33,800 bases of DNA from Phycisphaerae bacterium (GCA_030432035.1 JAUIHO010000026.1:1-33800), one strand, 5' to 3'. Counted from the first letter of the stretch, positions 17,027 to 26,600 are shown. The notes: generated by a model not told the origin, from the letters alone. Program-made: numbers and translations.

Positions 17027-18442
17027 TTACTGATCCGTCTTGGGTTCTTGGTACTCGCCCTTGTGGACTTCCGTGTGGCCTTCTTCAACCGGCTCGCTGA
17101 CCGGAGCCGTGCTCGGGCCAAGCTCGTCTTCCGGCGCGGCGAACAGGCGATTTAGGCGAATGTCTTCCGCCTTGTCGTACACCTTTTCCCCCTGCACGAA
17201 GCCGAGTTCGACCCACGTCGTCATATCCAGCGGGTCGCCGCTAAGCACGAGTACATTGGCGTCTTTGCCTTTTTCAAGCGAGCCCAGACGATCGCCCAAG
17301 CCCAGCATTTCCGCCGGCCAGAGCGTGATCGACTTGAGCGCGTGGTCGCGCGAAACACCTTCGCGAACGCAGCGTGCCGCCTGATACCAAAGATACCGTT
17401 CGCCCAGCGTGCTACCCCACTGCCGCTGCAAGGCAAACTTCAAACCCGCGTCGTCGATCACCTTAGGAACAAAGGTCTCTTCCTCTTCGCCCGTCAGTGC
17501 GTCGGCTTCGGTATGTACCAAGTTGCCATCGAGCACGACCGGTCGCCCGGCTTCTTTCAACGCATCGACGGCCTTGAATGTTTCGCTACCGAGCACCAAC
17601 ACGCTCTGATCGAGAAAGCCAAACTGTTTCGCCGTTCGAATGGCCGCAGGCACATCCATCGCCGCGCCGCAGTAGATGAAGTTTCGCAACTTGCCCTGAC
17701 TGAGCATGAGCAGGTTGCGATTCTTATCCGGAATATCCTTGGGCTCGATCAGTTCCTTGCCCTTTTCGCGCGCTTCGTCAGGCGGAACCGACAAGTCTTT
17801 TTCATCTTCGCGCAACTTGTCTTCGTATTTCTTTTCTGCGAGTTGGCCCATCTCTTCGTCGAGCTTGCGAAATGCTTCGCGAAACTCGGCCATCTGCCGC
17901 ATGCGGTCGTAGCCGGTTTTCGGCGTCACGCTCAGCTTCATCGCAACGTCGGGCGCCGTCGTCATTTGCTCGGGCGTTAGTCCGATCGGATGCACGACGC
18001 GCGTCATGCCGTCGATGATCGTGTTGTTACCCGGGCTAACGTGAATCGACAGCACACCGTCGCGCAGCGAATCTTCGAAGAACAACTGCGACGGATCGAT
18101 CGCGTCGTAGACATTCAGAAACGGCGTCACGCCCGGCGATTCATTCGGCACGTCCAGACCACGCCACGTGTGGGCGTCGATCATGCCGGGGAAGATCACC
18201 TTGCCTTCGCAGTCGATCACTTTCGCATCGAAAGGTGCGTCGACGCTTTCGCCGACGGCTTCGATGCGACCGTTCTTGATCAACACGCTGCCCTTTTCGA
18301 TCGGCTCACCGTTAACCGGAATGATCTTGCCGTTCTCCAGCACCACGGTTTGGGCCTGCGCCACCGATGCGAACGCGACAATGGCCGCGCTCAACATCAG
18401 CGTCATGGTTGCAAAATGATGCAAACGTCGTTGGTTCATCAT
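17027..18442 (-). CDS. Exported amidohydrolase-like protein, metal site incomplete (gene E)
   Basis: 471 residues from the ATG at 18442, with a signal peptide (MMNQRRLHHFATMTLMLSAAIVAFASVAQA). The HxH pair is His-Thr-Trp (GMIDAHTWRGL), so the second ligand is gone; no later metal His/Asp set is evident. The C-terminal GSLEKGKDANVLVLSGDPLD and FVQGEKVYDKA strands are typical of the fold. A charged helical segment (about 195-250, rich in Lys, Glu and Asp) again sits at the hairpin position. A GTG at 18454 would overlap the stop of gene F as GTGA; I prefer the ATG because AAGTGAG lies 7 bases before it. The last 35 residues form an acidic tail (GPSTAPVSEPVEEGHTEVHK). Confidence 0.87.
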   Translation of the reverse strand: MMNQRRLHHFATMTLMLSAAIVAFASVAQAQTVVLENGKIIPVNGEPIEKGSVLIKNGRIEAVGESVDAPFDAKVIDCEGKVIFPGMIDAHTWRGLDVPNESPGVTPFLNVYDAIDPSQLFFEDSLRDGVLSIHVSPGNNTIIDGMTRVVHPIGLTPEQMTTAPDVAMKLSVTPKTGYDRMRQMAEFREAFRKLDEEMGQLAEKKYEDKLREDEKDLSVPPDEAREKGKELIEPKDIPDKNRNLLMLSQGKLRNFIYCGAAMDVPAAIRTAKQFGFLDQSVLVLGSETFKAVDALKEAGRPVVLDGNLVHTEADALTGEEEETFVPKVIDDAGLKFALQRQWGSTLGERYLWYQAARCVREGVSRDHALKSITLWPAEMLGLGDRLGSLEKGKDANVLVLSGDPLDMTTWVELGFVQGEKVYDKAEDIRLNRLFAAPEDELGPSTAPVSEPVEEGHTEVHKGEYQEPKTDQ

Positions 18443-18450
18443 GCCTATGC

Positions 18451-19716
18451 TCACTTATCGATTCGCCCGCTTACCAGCATGCCGCCGGCAAAGACCAATT
18501 TCACTTTACTGGTTGCTTCAAACGGTTCGCCCGACCACACCACCAAATCGGCGCCGCGCCCGGCGGCCAGCGTGCCGGCCTGACCGTCAATTCCCAAGAT
18601 TTGTGCGGGCGTCGTCGTCGTCGCCGCCAACACTTCCTTTCGCGTTAGCCCGCAACGTCGGGCGTACGCGCCCATGCGACCGAGGCCGCCTTCGCCCTGC
18701 AATTCGCAGGCGCTCAGAGCCACCGTTAGACCCGCGTCGAGCAGTTCGCGCGGCGCGCTGAGACGAAAGCGATCAGCTTCACCCGCTTGCGCTCGCCAAC
18801 CGGACGGATAATCGAAAATCGGGCCGTAAATCACCGGCACGTTCGCGGCTTTCAACTCGTCGATGCAGCGATACGCTTCGGTGCCTTCTTCCAACACAAA
18901 CGTCAGATTGAATTCGCGCGCGACGCGCAGCGCCGTGAGAATATCGTTTTGTGCCCGCGCCTGAATGCGCAGCGGCTTCTCGCCTTTCACCACGTCGATC
19001 AAAATCGGTAGCGACTCGGCCGACGGCGAACCTTCGCCGCTCGTGCCGGGCGTTTCACCGCGATTTACCATCTGTGCGTCGTGAAACGCCTTACGCAAGA
19101 CCCAAGTCAGCCCCATGCGCGTGGTCGGTCGGCGCGTGAGGAACGACGTGCCGCTGAAGCGCGAAGGCGTGCGATTGAAGCTGGCCTTCACGATCGGCTC
19201 GCGCCCGATCGTCGCCTTAATCGACGACGCCGGATCGATAATGCGATGCGCTCGCGGCCCTGCCGTGCGCACGATCGCGCCTTGGCCACCGATGACGCTC
19301 GCGGCATCGGGCGAGATATACACCATCGTGACGCCTTGCGCCGCCAAGTTAGCAAAACCAGGGTCATGCAGATCGACGGTATCGAGAGCGCGCGTTTCGG
19401 GCACGACCTCGCTGCGATGTTCCGCATCGTGAAAACCCAATCGATACCCGACCGTCGCGGCGGCATCGATGAGGCCGGCTGTGATCGTGGCTTCTGGCAT
19501 ATCGACGACGCGTACGTCATCGATGGCCGGTAGCGATTCGCCCACGGCGTCGATCTTGCCGTCGCGAATCATGATCGCGCCGGGCTCAAACACTTCGTCG
19601 GGCGAGACGTAAACCTTACCGACCTTCAACAGCGTCGGCCCCGACTCGTCGGCATGCACAACCGTTGCAAAGACCAGCGGCAAGCACCACACCATCAGCA
19701 ACCATCGACGCATCAT
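18451..19716 (-). CDS. Exported amidohydrolase-like protein, metal site lost (gene F)
   Basis: 421 residues with a signal peptide (MMRRWLLMVWCLPLVFATVVHA). The HxH motif has become Ala-Ala-Thr (GLIDAAATVGYRL). The ring of the barrel is still recognisable: QGVTMVYISPDAASVIGGQGA, GEKPLRIQARAQNDILTALRVA, and GTLAAGRGADLVVWSGEPFEATSKVKLVFAGG at the end. There is no Lys/Glu-rich expansion, so this is one of the compact members. It starts at ATG 19716, which overlaps the stop of gene G by four bases; a second ATG follows at once, and CGGAG lies a few bases upstream. Probably a non-catalytic paralogue. Confidence 0.88.
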   Translation of the reverse strand: MMRRWLLMVWCLPLVFATVVHADESGPTLLKVGKVYVSPDEVFEPGAIMIRDGKIDAVGESLPAIDDVRVVDMPEATITAGLIDAAATVGYRLGFHDAEHRSEVVPETRALDTVDLHDPGFANLAAQGVTMVYISPDAASVIGGQGAIVRTAGPRAHRIIDPASSIKATIGREPIVKASFNRTPSRFSGTSFLTRRPTTRMGLTWVLRKAFHDAQMVNRGETPGTSGEGSPSAESLPILIDVVKGEKPLRIQARAQNDILTALRVAREFNLTFVLEEGTEAYRCIDELKAANVPVIYGPIFDYPSGWRAQAGEADRFRLSAPRELLDAGLTVALSACELQGEGGLGRMGAYARRCGLTRKEVLAATTTTPAQILGIDGQAGTLAAGRGADLVVWSGEPFEATSKVKLVFAGGMLVSGRIDK

Positions 19717-20873
19717 GATTCTCCGCCTTCCTTGCTGCCGTCGTGCGACGCCAATGCTTCGCTCACGTGCACCCGTTCGCCACCGATGAAGACCGCCTGA
19801 ATACGCGATCGCAAATCGAGCGGATCGCCGCTGTACAAAATGAAATCCGCATCCTTGCCGGGCGTTAAAGAACCGACGCGTTTTGCAACGCCCGCGATTT
19901 CCGCAGGCACCGTCGTCAGTGATGCGGCCACTGCCGAACGCGGCGCGCCCTGCTTCATCACCATCGCCGCGCCAACGCGGAGCAGCGCCGACTGATAGCG
20001 TGGGGCGCTACTCGTCAACGCAAACGGAATATCGTTCGAAGCAAGAATATGAGGATTGCGCGTGTATCGGCGGGGATCGCTGAATTCGTAGGTGCCCAAC
20101 ACGATCGGTTGGCCGAGCGACTTGGCATCATCCAACCGTTCGGCGGCTTGATTGGCATATAGCGCGACGCATTTCACGCCTTGCTCTTCGGCGAATTGCG
20201 CCAACGTGCTGACGCCCTCAGGCGTCGCGACTTCCACCAACGCGTGCGATTCGCCGCGTGCCCACCGGGCAAAGGCCGACTTGTCGTTCTTATTCTTCTC
20301 TGCAGCCGCGATCATCTGTCGCAAGTTGTAAAGTCCACCCGTCAAGCTGGTGGGCGTGCGCCGCAGGTTAAACGCTTCGCGCGTCAGCGACAGCTTCAGC
20401 GGGCCTTCACCCAATATGCGTTCTTTGCTCGGCCCGCCCGTTTTGACGACGACCGTGCGACCACCAACCAAATGCGTCGATGCCGGTGCGATGATGACCG
20501 TCGTGATACCGGCGGCAGCGGCTTCTTTGAAATCGTGATGATCTGGATCGAAGAGTTCTTTGGTTGCCGCTTGGGGCTGAACCGAATCGGCTTGCTCGAA
20601 GTTGCGACCATTCGTGCCGAGCGTCGTGTGCACATCGACCAAACCCGGGCCGATCATCTGGTCGCTGCGATCCACCACGGCCACGCCGTTCGGCACGCTC
20701 ACGTCTTGGCCAATCGCACCGATCTTGCCGTCGATCACCAACAGCGTGATATCTTTTTCAATCGACCCATCCGGCTTGAGATAGCCCGCCGCTTTGATGG
20801 CGTAGCTATCGCCGGCAAGCGCGACCGAGGCCGTTAACAACAGCGCGACCGTGAAGACCGTTCGCTTATGCAT
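19713..20873 (-). CDS. Exported amidohydrolase-like protein, metal site lost (gene G)
   Basis: 386 residues with a signal peptide (MHKRTVFTVALLLTASVALAG). This is the shortest member. HxH has become His-Thr-Thr (GLVDVHTTLGT); the later part keeps GITTVIIAPASTHLVGGRTVVV, HALVEVATPEGVSTLAQFA and the C-terminal GSLTPGKDADFILYSGDPLDLRSRIQAVFIGGERV. The ATG at 20873 is chosen because a perfect AAGGAGG lies 6 bases before it, inside the last codons of gene H, and the two genes share one base (TGATG). A GTG at 20876 is less well spaced. The coupling predicts that G is translated by ribosomes finishing H. Confidence 0.89.
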   Translation of the reverse strand: MHKRTVFTVALLLTASVALAGDSYAIKAAGYLKPDGSIEKDITLLVIDGKIGAIGQDVSVPNGVAVVDRSDQMIGPGLVDVHTTLGTNGRNFEQADSVQPQAATKELFDPDHHDFKEAAAAGITTVIIAPASTHLVGGRTVVVKTGGPSKERILGEGPLKLSLTREAFNLRRTPTSLTGGLYNLRQMIAAAEKNKNDKSAFARWARGESHALVEVATPEGVSTLAQFAEEQGVKCVALYANQAAERLDDAKSLGQPIVLGTYEFSDPRRYTRNPHILASNDIPFALTSSAPRYQSALLRVGAAMVMKQGAPRSAVAASLTTVPAEIAGVAKRVGSLTPGKDADFILYSGDPLDLRSRIQAVFIGGERVHVSEALASHDGSKEGGES

Positions 20874-22510
20874 CACTGGCCTCCTTCGCGCGAATACACT
20901 TCGACACCATCGACGAATACCTTTTCAACCACGCTGTCCGGTGCCAGCGGGTGACCGCTCCACAGAACGACATCGGCCTTCTTCCCTTTTTCGAGGCTGC
21001 CGATCTCGTCGGCCATCTTGCAACTGCGTGCGGCTTCAATCGTGATCGCGCGAATAGCGGCGTCTTCGCTAAGCCCGCCGCTCACGGCCAGTGCCGCGTT
21101 TTGCGTGAGATACTGAGCGCCCACGCCATTGCCTTGGCGACCGCTGGACAGCGCCAATAGCGAAACGTCGGCATGTTCCACAGCGGCGGCACTTTGCAAA
21201 TTCAAATCTCGCAAGTGGCTGCGATCGTTGCCGCCTGCCGAACCGATGACTTGCCCGACGATTACACCGACCTTCGCTTCGGCAACGTTTTCAGCAACAG
21301 GCGCCAAGCCCGAAGCACCGACCACCGTTGCATCCAAGTAATAAGTATCGATGAGTTTTAGAATGTGCAGTACATCACCGGGACGATGCACTTCAAATCG
21401 AATGGGGAGTTCGCGCTTGATGGCGCGCATGAGAACTTCTGACACCGGGTCGTAAGCGGGCTTCTCCGGCTTCTTGAGTTCGTCGTCGTCTTTCTTGTCG
21501 CCGTCTTTTTTCTCTTTGGCGTCGTCTTTCTTTTCTTTGGGTTCGTCGGATGCCCAATCGGGGTCGGCCCACGGGTCGTACTCGACGTGTTCGTTTCCGA
21601 TGTCGTCACCGGGAACGTGGCCCTCTTCCTTCTTCTCACCGAGCGATTGCAACCACTCGACGAACTCGTCTTCGGTGATCTCGTCGCAACAGCGAATACC
21701 GACGCACGTGTGACCGTGATGGTCGTGCTCGTGATCGTGCTCGGGATGCCGGCCGCGCCCGCGTCGTCCGCGACCGCGTCGCCCCTTGGCTTTCTTTTCC
21801 GCCTTCTTTTCTTTTTCTTTGTCGTCGTCTTTGGTGAGTTTGACGGTCTTCCCGTCTTTGAGCGCTTTCTTATAGTCTTCCAGCTTCTCGTCGTACTCGT
21901 CGAGCGCGTCGCGATACGCGGCGGCAGTTTCCAACAATTCGCGTAACGCTTTCAGCTCAGCCAAACGCGACACCGGCCCTTTGGTATCCAATCCAACTTG
22001 CGCGACGAGGCAAACATCATCCGTTACGCTGCCTGTCAGATCGTTGAGGTCCTTCAACCGCACAAACGCAGCCGTGCCGGAAAAACCGCCAAACGCCGGC
22101 GGCGCGACGCAAATCCCGGTCACGCCCATGCGCAGCGCATCGGCAAAGGCATCCTTATCGTAAATATTGAGTGCGTCCGTCGCGCGCGACGTCGCAATAG
22201 GTGCGATCGGTCCACCGGGGTTTAGCCCCAACGTCGACCACGAATCGATCAGACCGGCGGTTACGTATTTGCCTTCGGCTTCGATCAGATTGAGGCCCGG
22301 CATCGGCGGCACGGCTTGCCCGCTCGATTCGCGCACGTCGGCAATTTTGCCGCCGCGCATGATGACGACACCATTCTCAATCGTTCCTGCATCCGACGAC
22401 GTTAGAACCGTGGCACCGCGAATGGCAGTAATACCGCCACCTTGTGCCAAAACGCTCGTGGTGGTAGCCAACAGCACCCACCCGAGAATTACGCGACAAA
22501 TCACACGCAT
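20873..22510 (-). CDS. Exported amidohydrolase-like protein with His-rich insert, metal site lost (gene H, first in operon)
   Basis: 545 residues from the ATG at 22510, which gives a proper signal peptide (MRVICRVILGWVLLATTTSVLAQ). The frame is open for 50 further codons, but these have no such feature. HxH has become Trp-Ser-Thr (GLIDSWSTLGL). From about residue 200 a charged block (KDDDKEKEKKAEKKAKGRRG) leads into a Arg-Gly repeat, then a His-rich stretch (HPEHDHEHDHHGH, about 254-267), then CVGIRCC and an acidic segment. The fold closes with GSLEKGKKADVVLWSGHPLAP and VFVDGVEVY. The His/Cys stretch could bind metal although the catalytic pair is gone. It heads the operon. Confidence 0.87.
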   Translation of the reverse strand: MRVICRVILGWVLLATTTSVLAQGGGITAIRGATVLTSSDAGTIENGVVIMRGGKIADVRESSGQAVPPMPGLNLIEAEGKYVTAGLIDSWSTLGLNPGGPIAPIATSRATDALNIYDKDAFADALRMGVTGICVAPPAFGGFSGTAAFVRLKDLNDLTGSVTDDVCLVAQVGLDTKGPVSRLAELKALRELLETAAAYRDALDEYDEKLEDYKKALKDGKTVKLTKDDDKEKEKKAEKKAKGRRGRGRRGRGRHPEHDHEHDHHGHTCVGIRCCDEITEDEFVEWLQSLGEKKEEGHVPGDDIGNEHVEYDPWADPDWASDEPKEKKDDAKEKKDGDKKDDDELKKPEKPAYDPVSEVLMRAIKRELPIRFEVHRPGDVLHILKLIDTYYLDATVVGASGLAPVAENVAEAKVGVIVGQVIGSAGGNDRSHLRDLNLQSAAAVEHADVSLLALSSGRQGNGVGAQYLTQNAALAVSGGLSEDAAIRAITIEAARSCKMADEIGSLEKGKKADVVLWSGHPLAPDSVVEKVFVDGVEVYSREGGQ

Positions 22511-22895
22511 GGTCAGCGCATCCCGTCCAATAAGACTGCAATAACAAGAATACTTCAGCTTTCCCCATCTTCTGAGAGGCGGGCGATTCACTGGGTGAAT
22601 CGGACTTTGAGTATAACGGCTAACGGTTTCGGTCATGCCATCCTCACGCGCGATTCCCAAAATATTGTCGGTTTAACGCCGTCGGCGGCTTAGTAGCGAT
22701 CGAACGATTGCCTCAGATCATGTTGCGTTTTACCTGACCGGCGAATCACAGCGCAGGCCGCACAGTTCACTCCGATAATCCGTCAGTCACGTCCGGTAGC
22801 GAAACCGCAGCCCGGCATCGGAGCGCATCAAATCGTAAATATAGAACACACACGAACGAACGGGCACGAATAACCGCTGGGGGGATTCCACGTTT
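22511..22895. other. Divergent intergenic region between the amidohydrolase operon and the PilZ gene
   Basis: 385 bases with no supportable gene. It holds the candidate leftward promoter and operator-like inverted repeat described separately (22584-22615). A G-rich ribosome binding site, GGGGGGA, stands just before the PilZ ATG. I could not pick out a convincing promoter for the PilZ gene. Confidence 0.5.
22584..22615 (-). promoter_or_regulatory. Candidate promoter -10 box and operator-like inverted repeat of the amidohydrolase operon
   Basis: Read leftward, TATACT at 22615-22610 matches the sigma-70 -10 box at five of six positions; the -35 is poor. Directly downstream is a perfect inverted repeat, CGATTCAC at 22584-22591 with GTGAATCG at 22595-22602, separated by three bases. 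A regulator bound here would cover the expected transcription start. The link to the operon is inferred from position: the gene H start lies about 75 bases further on. Confidence 0.4.
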
Positions 22896-23327
22896 ATGGC
22901 CTCAATCGCTGTCACCGCACACCCATTAGCCGAAGTTCTGCAACGAGAGGTGGTCCGCTATGTCGAAACAGCTAAACCGTTTCGACAACTGCGCTCCACC
23001 ATGAACCGCAGAGGAACCAAGCGCCACGATCGTGAATGCCCGATATTTGTCGCCGCTTTGGCCCACGAAGCGACAAAAGACCGCGCGGCGACATTGCGCA
23101 ACATCTCGCGCGACGGTCTCGGCTTCCACTGCGACGCCGGGTTGAAGCCCGGCAGCCTCATTAGCGTGAAGCTGTTCTGGTCCGACCCGCATAGCCACCG
23201 AATACCCGCGCGGGTGAAACACTGTGAAATCGAGCAGGAAGGCTTCTTCGTGGGGGCCGAGTTCGTGATCACAGACGCCGAAGCGTGCAAGCTGATCGAA
23301 CGGCACCACGCCCGCTGGTACGGCTAA
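22896..23327 (+). CDS. PilZ-domain protein (cyclic di-GMP receptor candidate)
   Basis: 143 residues. The two PilZ motifs for binding cyclic di-GMP are present: RxxxR as R39-G-T-K-R43 and [DN]xSxxG as N69-I-S-R-D-G74. The beta-barrel continues to FFVGAEFVITDAE. The first 35 residues are an N-terminal helix with no recognised domain. Such small PilZ proteins usually act as cyclic di-GMP adaptors in motility, secretion or polysaccharide control; the partner cannot be told here. GGGGGGA before the ATG is a likely ribosome binding site. It stands alone, with a strong terminator behind it. Confidence 0.9.
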   Translation: MASIAVTAHPLAEVLQREVVRYVETAKPFRQLRSTMNRRGTKRHDRECPIFVAALAHEATKDRAATLRNISRDGLGFHCDAGLKPGSLISVKLFWSDPHSHRIPARVKHCEIEQEGFFVGAEFVITDAEACKLIERHHARWYG

Positions 23328-23388
23328 TTCGGCAGCTCTAGCCTCTTCCGATATAAAGACTGCAATCATCCATCATTTGCTCGATTCT

Positions 23389-23429
23389 CAAGGCGCGACC
23401 GATCTCGGCGCGCCTTGTTTCATTTTTAC
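23389..23429 (+). terminator. Rho-independent terminator after the PilZ gene
   Basis: A perfect 9-base inverted repeat, CAAGGCGCG at 23389-23397 with CGCGCCTTG at 23409-23417, has an 11-base loop and is followed by TTTCATTTTTA. It lies about 60 bases after the PilZ stop and separates that gene from the protease gene. Confidence 0.88.
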
Positions 23430-23609
23430 AGCGCACCTTCACACCACCGCCCCCGTGTAAACGGACCTCCCGGGCCCGGTTTGGTTATCCCCCCCTTAAC
23501 TTGAATATCACCCGCACCGCCTGCATAAGATTGACGTCGCCAAACGGCGGCATGACCCTGATATGGGGTTCACACACGAATTGCGGGCAACGACAGCACG
23601 GGGATTTTC

Positions 23610-26600
23610 ATGATCAAAGGCGCGAGATTTTGCGTTGCGCTCGGGGGCTTGGCACTTTTTGCGGCCGCGACATCGCTATTTGCACAAGCCGATTCAGCCA
23701 CGCTCAAATTGAAGGCTGGTGCCGTTGACGTTGCGCGCGGCGATGCCGCCGACCTCGAATCGCCGCATGTGGTCATCAAACTTGCGCGCCCGCTTTCACA
23801 TCGCGAGCGTCGTCTTCTCATCGACGCGGGCGTCACGCTCGACGCGTACATCCCCGACAACGCCTATCTTGCGAACATTACGAACGCCGACCTTAACGCA
23901 CTAAGTCGGCTGTCTTTCATCACCGGCCTTGGCGCTTGGCAGGCGGATTGGAAGCTCGCACCGTCATTAACCGACGCGAAGAACTTCATCACCGAAAAGC
24001 GCAAGGCTCTCGCGCGTGACGGCAAGCATCGGCTGATCGTGCACGCACATCGCGGCGCAGATGACGCAGCCTTAGTAGAGCAACTCACGGCGCTCGACGT
24101 TGACGTACTCGAACGATCGCGCGGTTATCACGGCTCGCAATTGCTCGTCGATGTCGATACCACGCAAGTCGACGCGCTCAAAACCATTGGCTCGATTCGT
24201 TACGTCGAAACCGCTCCGGAAGCGACGCCACGCAACAGCAGCACCAATTGGATTTCGCAAAGCAACATCCCAGACATGACGCCCATTTGGGATCAGGGCT
24301 TGCATGGCGAAAATCAAACGGTCGGCTTGATCGATTGGGACATGGACGAATTTCATTGCAGCTTTCGCGCGTCCGCACCGATCGGACCGCTGCACCGCAA
24401 AATCCAGGCGTACTTCGGTTTGGGCCAGAGCGCGTTATTCGGTTACCACGGTACCCATACCGCCAGCGTGTTAACGGGCAATCCGCTCGATGAAGCCGCC
24501 AGCTCCGATTTGACCGGCATTGCGTATGAAAGTCGTTTGGTGTTCCAAGATCAGGCGGCCATCATCACCGAAACCAACCTGGCCGAACGCTTGATCATCG
24601 CGCAAAGCGAAGGTGCCTTCGTGCACAGCAACTCGTGGGGTAGCACCTTTGACACGAGCTACAACGCTTGGGCGGCGGATATCGACGCCTTTAGCTTCGA
24701 GAACGAAGACAACCTCGTCATTTTCGCCATCATCAACGGCAACGCGTTTTCGAGTTTGCTGTCGCCGGAAAACGCCAAAAACTGCTTGGCCGTCGGCGCT
24801 GCTGGCGACGCGGGCGACCAAGGCAACCCCGGTAGCGGCGCCAGCGGCCCCACCGACGACGGTCGACAAAAACCGGAAGTATGGGCCACGGGCTGCCAAT
24901 CGCGCGCGGCCAACGTTGGAACGAATTGCGATGTGATTCAGCGCAGTTGCGCCACGTCATGGGCGGCCCCCGCCGTTGCGGGTTTGGCCACGCTGACGCG
25001 ACAGTACTTTACAGACGGCTTTTATCCGAGCGGAATAGCTGACGCCGCCGACGCGATTACACCGACCGGCGCGCTGTTGAAGGCTGTCTTAGTTAACAGC
25101 GCCGTCGATATGACGGGCATCGAAGGTTATTACGGCTCGCGCGAAGGCTACGGTCGCGTGCTGCTCGACGACGCGCTGTATTTCGACGGCGATGCGCGCG
25201 GATTGATCGTACGCGACGTGCGACACGCTGACGGATTGGAAACCAGCAACACTGCCGAATACGAATTTGCCGTCACAAGCGACGCCGAGCCCCTCAAAGT
25301 CACGATGTGCTACCACGACGCGCCGGCGTTGGTCGGTACCGACTTCGCCCCCGTTAACAATCTCGATCTCATCGTCATCTCACCCAGCGGTACAACCTAT
25401 CGCGGTAATGATTACGCCGGTTTCGAAACGCAAGCCGATGGCAACGCCGACGTATTTAACAACACGGAGCAGGTTACGCGTTTGGCTCCCGAAGTCGGCA
25501 CATGGCAAGTTATCCTTGAAGGCACAGCCGTGAACGATGGACCGCAAGGCTTTGCATTAGCGATTACCGGCGCCGTGGGTGAAGCCGACGCAGAACCCGG
25601 ATTCGACTTGGCAGTAACGATCGATCCCGTCGATCAGGTGGTTGAAGTGGGCGAGTTGGGTGCGATTCGTGTGACTGTCACCAACAACGGCAGTCTCCCA
25701 AGTACGGGTGGCGTCTTGCGAATCGATCTGAGCGACGGTTTGGAAACGCCTAACCGTCGCCCGGGACTGGGCTCGTGCGTTTCAACACCATCGAGTATCG
25801 AATGCGATCTCAACGGCCTAGCCGCAGGCGGTTCGCAAACACTGCAACGCTCGTTGCGCGTTTTGGAAGAGGGTGTGCATCCGTTTACGGCGTTATTCAC
25901 GCCTGACGAAGACGACATCGAATCTGACAACAACTCGGCAACGGGCATCATTCGAACGCCCGCGAATTTTGATCTGCAGGTACGCGGCATCACCGGCCCT
26001 GCGTCGATACCGGCGAACACGCCGACCGATTACACCGCCGTCGTTTACAACAGCGGCCCCGGTGAATCGACGCCGACGTCCGTCGTGATCGAAGTGGAGC
26101 CGGGGCTACGCATGCTTTCATCAACAGATTGCGATATCAAATCGGAACTGTCACTCGACTGTACGATTCCGGCGCTTCCGGCAGGCGCGACACACCAACT
26201 CGCGTTTCGCATCGCCGCCGACAGCACCTTCGCTTCTGCATTACAAATCCGCAGCAGCTTGGCGAAGCCACCAATCGACAACGACGACACCAACAACGAA
26301 TTGGCGTTAAGCGTTACGGTTCAAAGCGACGGCGCGACCAATCAGGACAAACCCGACGCCGATGGTGACGGCGTTCCGGATGAATCCGACGTGTGCGCCG
26401 ACGGCGACGACACGCTGGATGCCGATGGCGATGGCACACCCGACGCGTGTGACGCCTGCCCCGAGGATGCGAACAAGACCGACCCGCAACTGTGCGGCTG
26501 CGGCAATCCCGAGACCGACAGCGATGCCGATGGCATCCCCGATTGCGGCGACGGTTGCCCCGACGATCCCAACAAGCTCGACGCGGGCGATTGCGGCTGC

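Noticed and set aside
22511-22660. Extended start of gene H at 22660
   Set aside because: The extra 50 residues have no signal peptide or conserved feature and would cross the candidate promoter. The ATG at 22510 gives a proper signal peptide.
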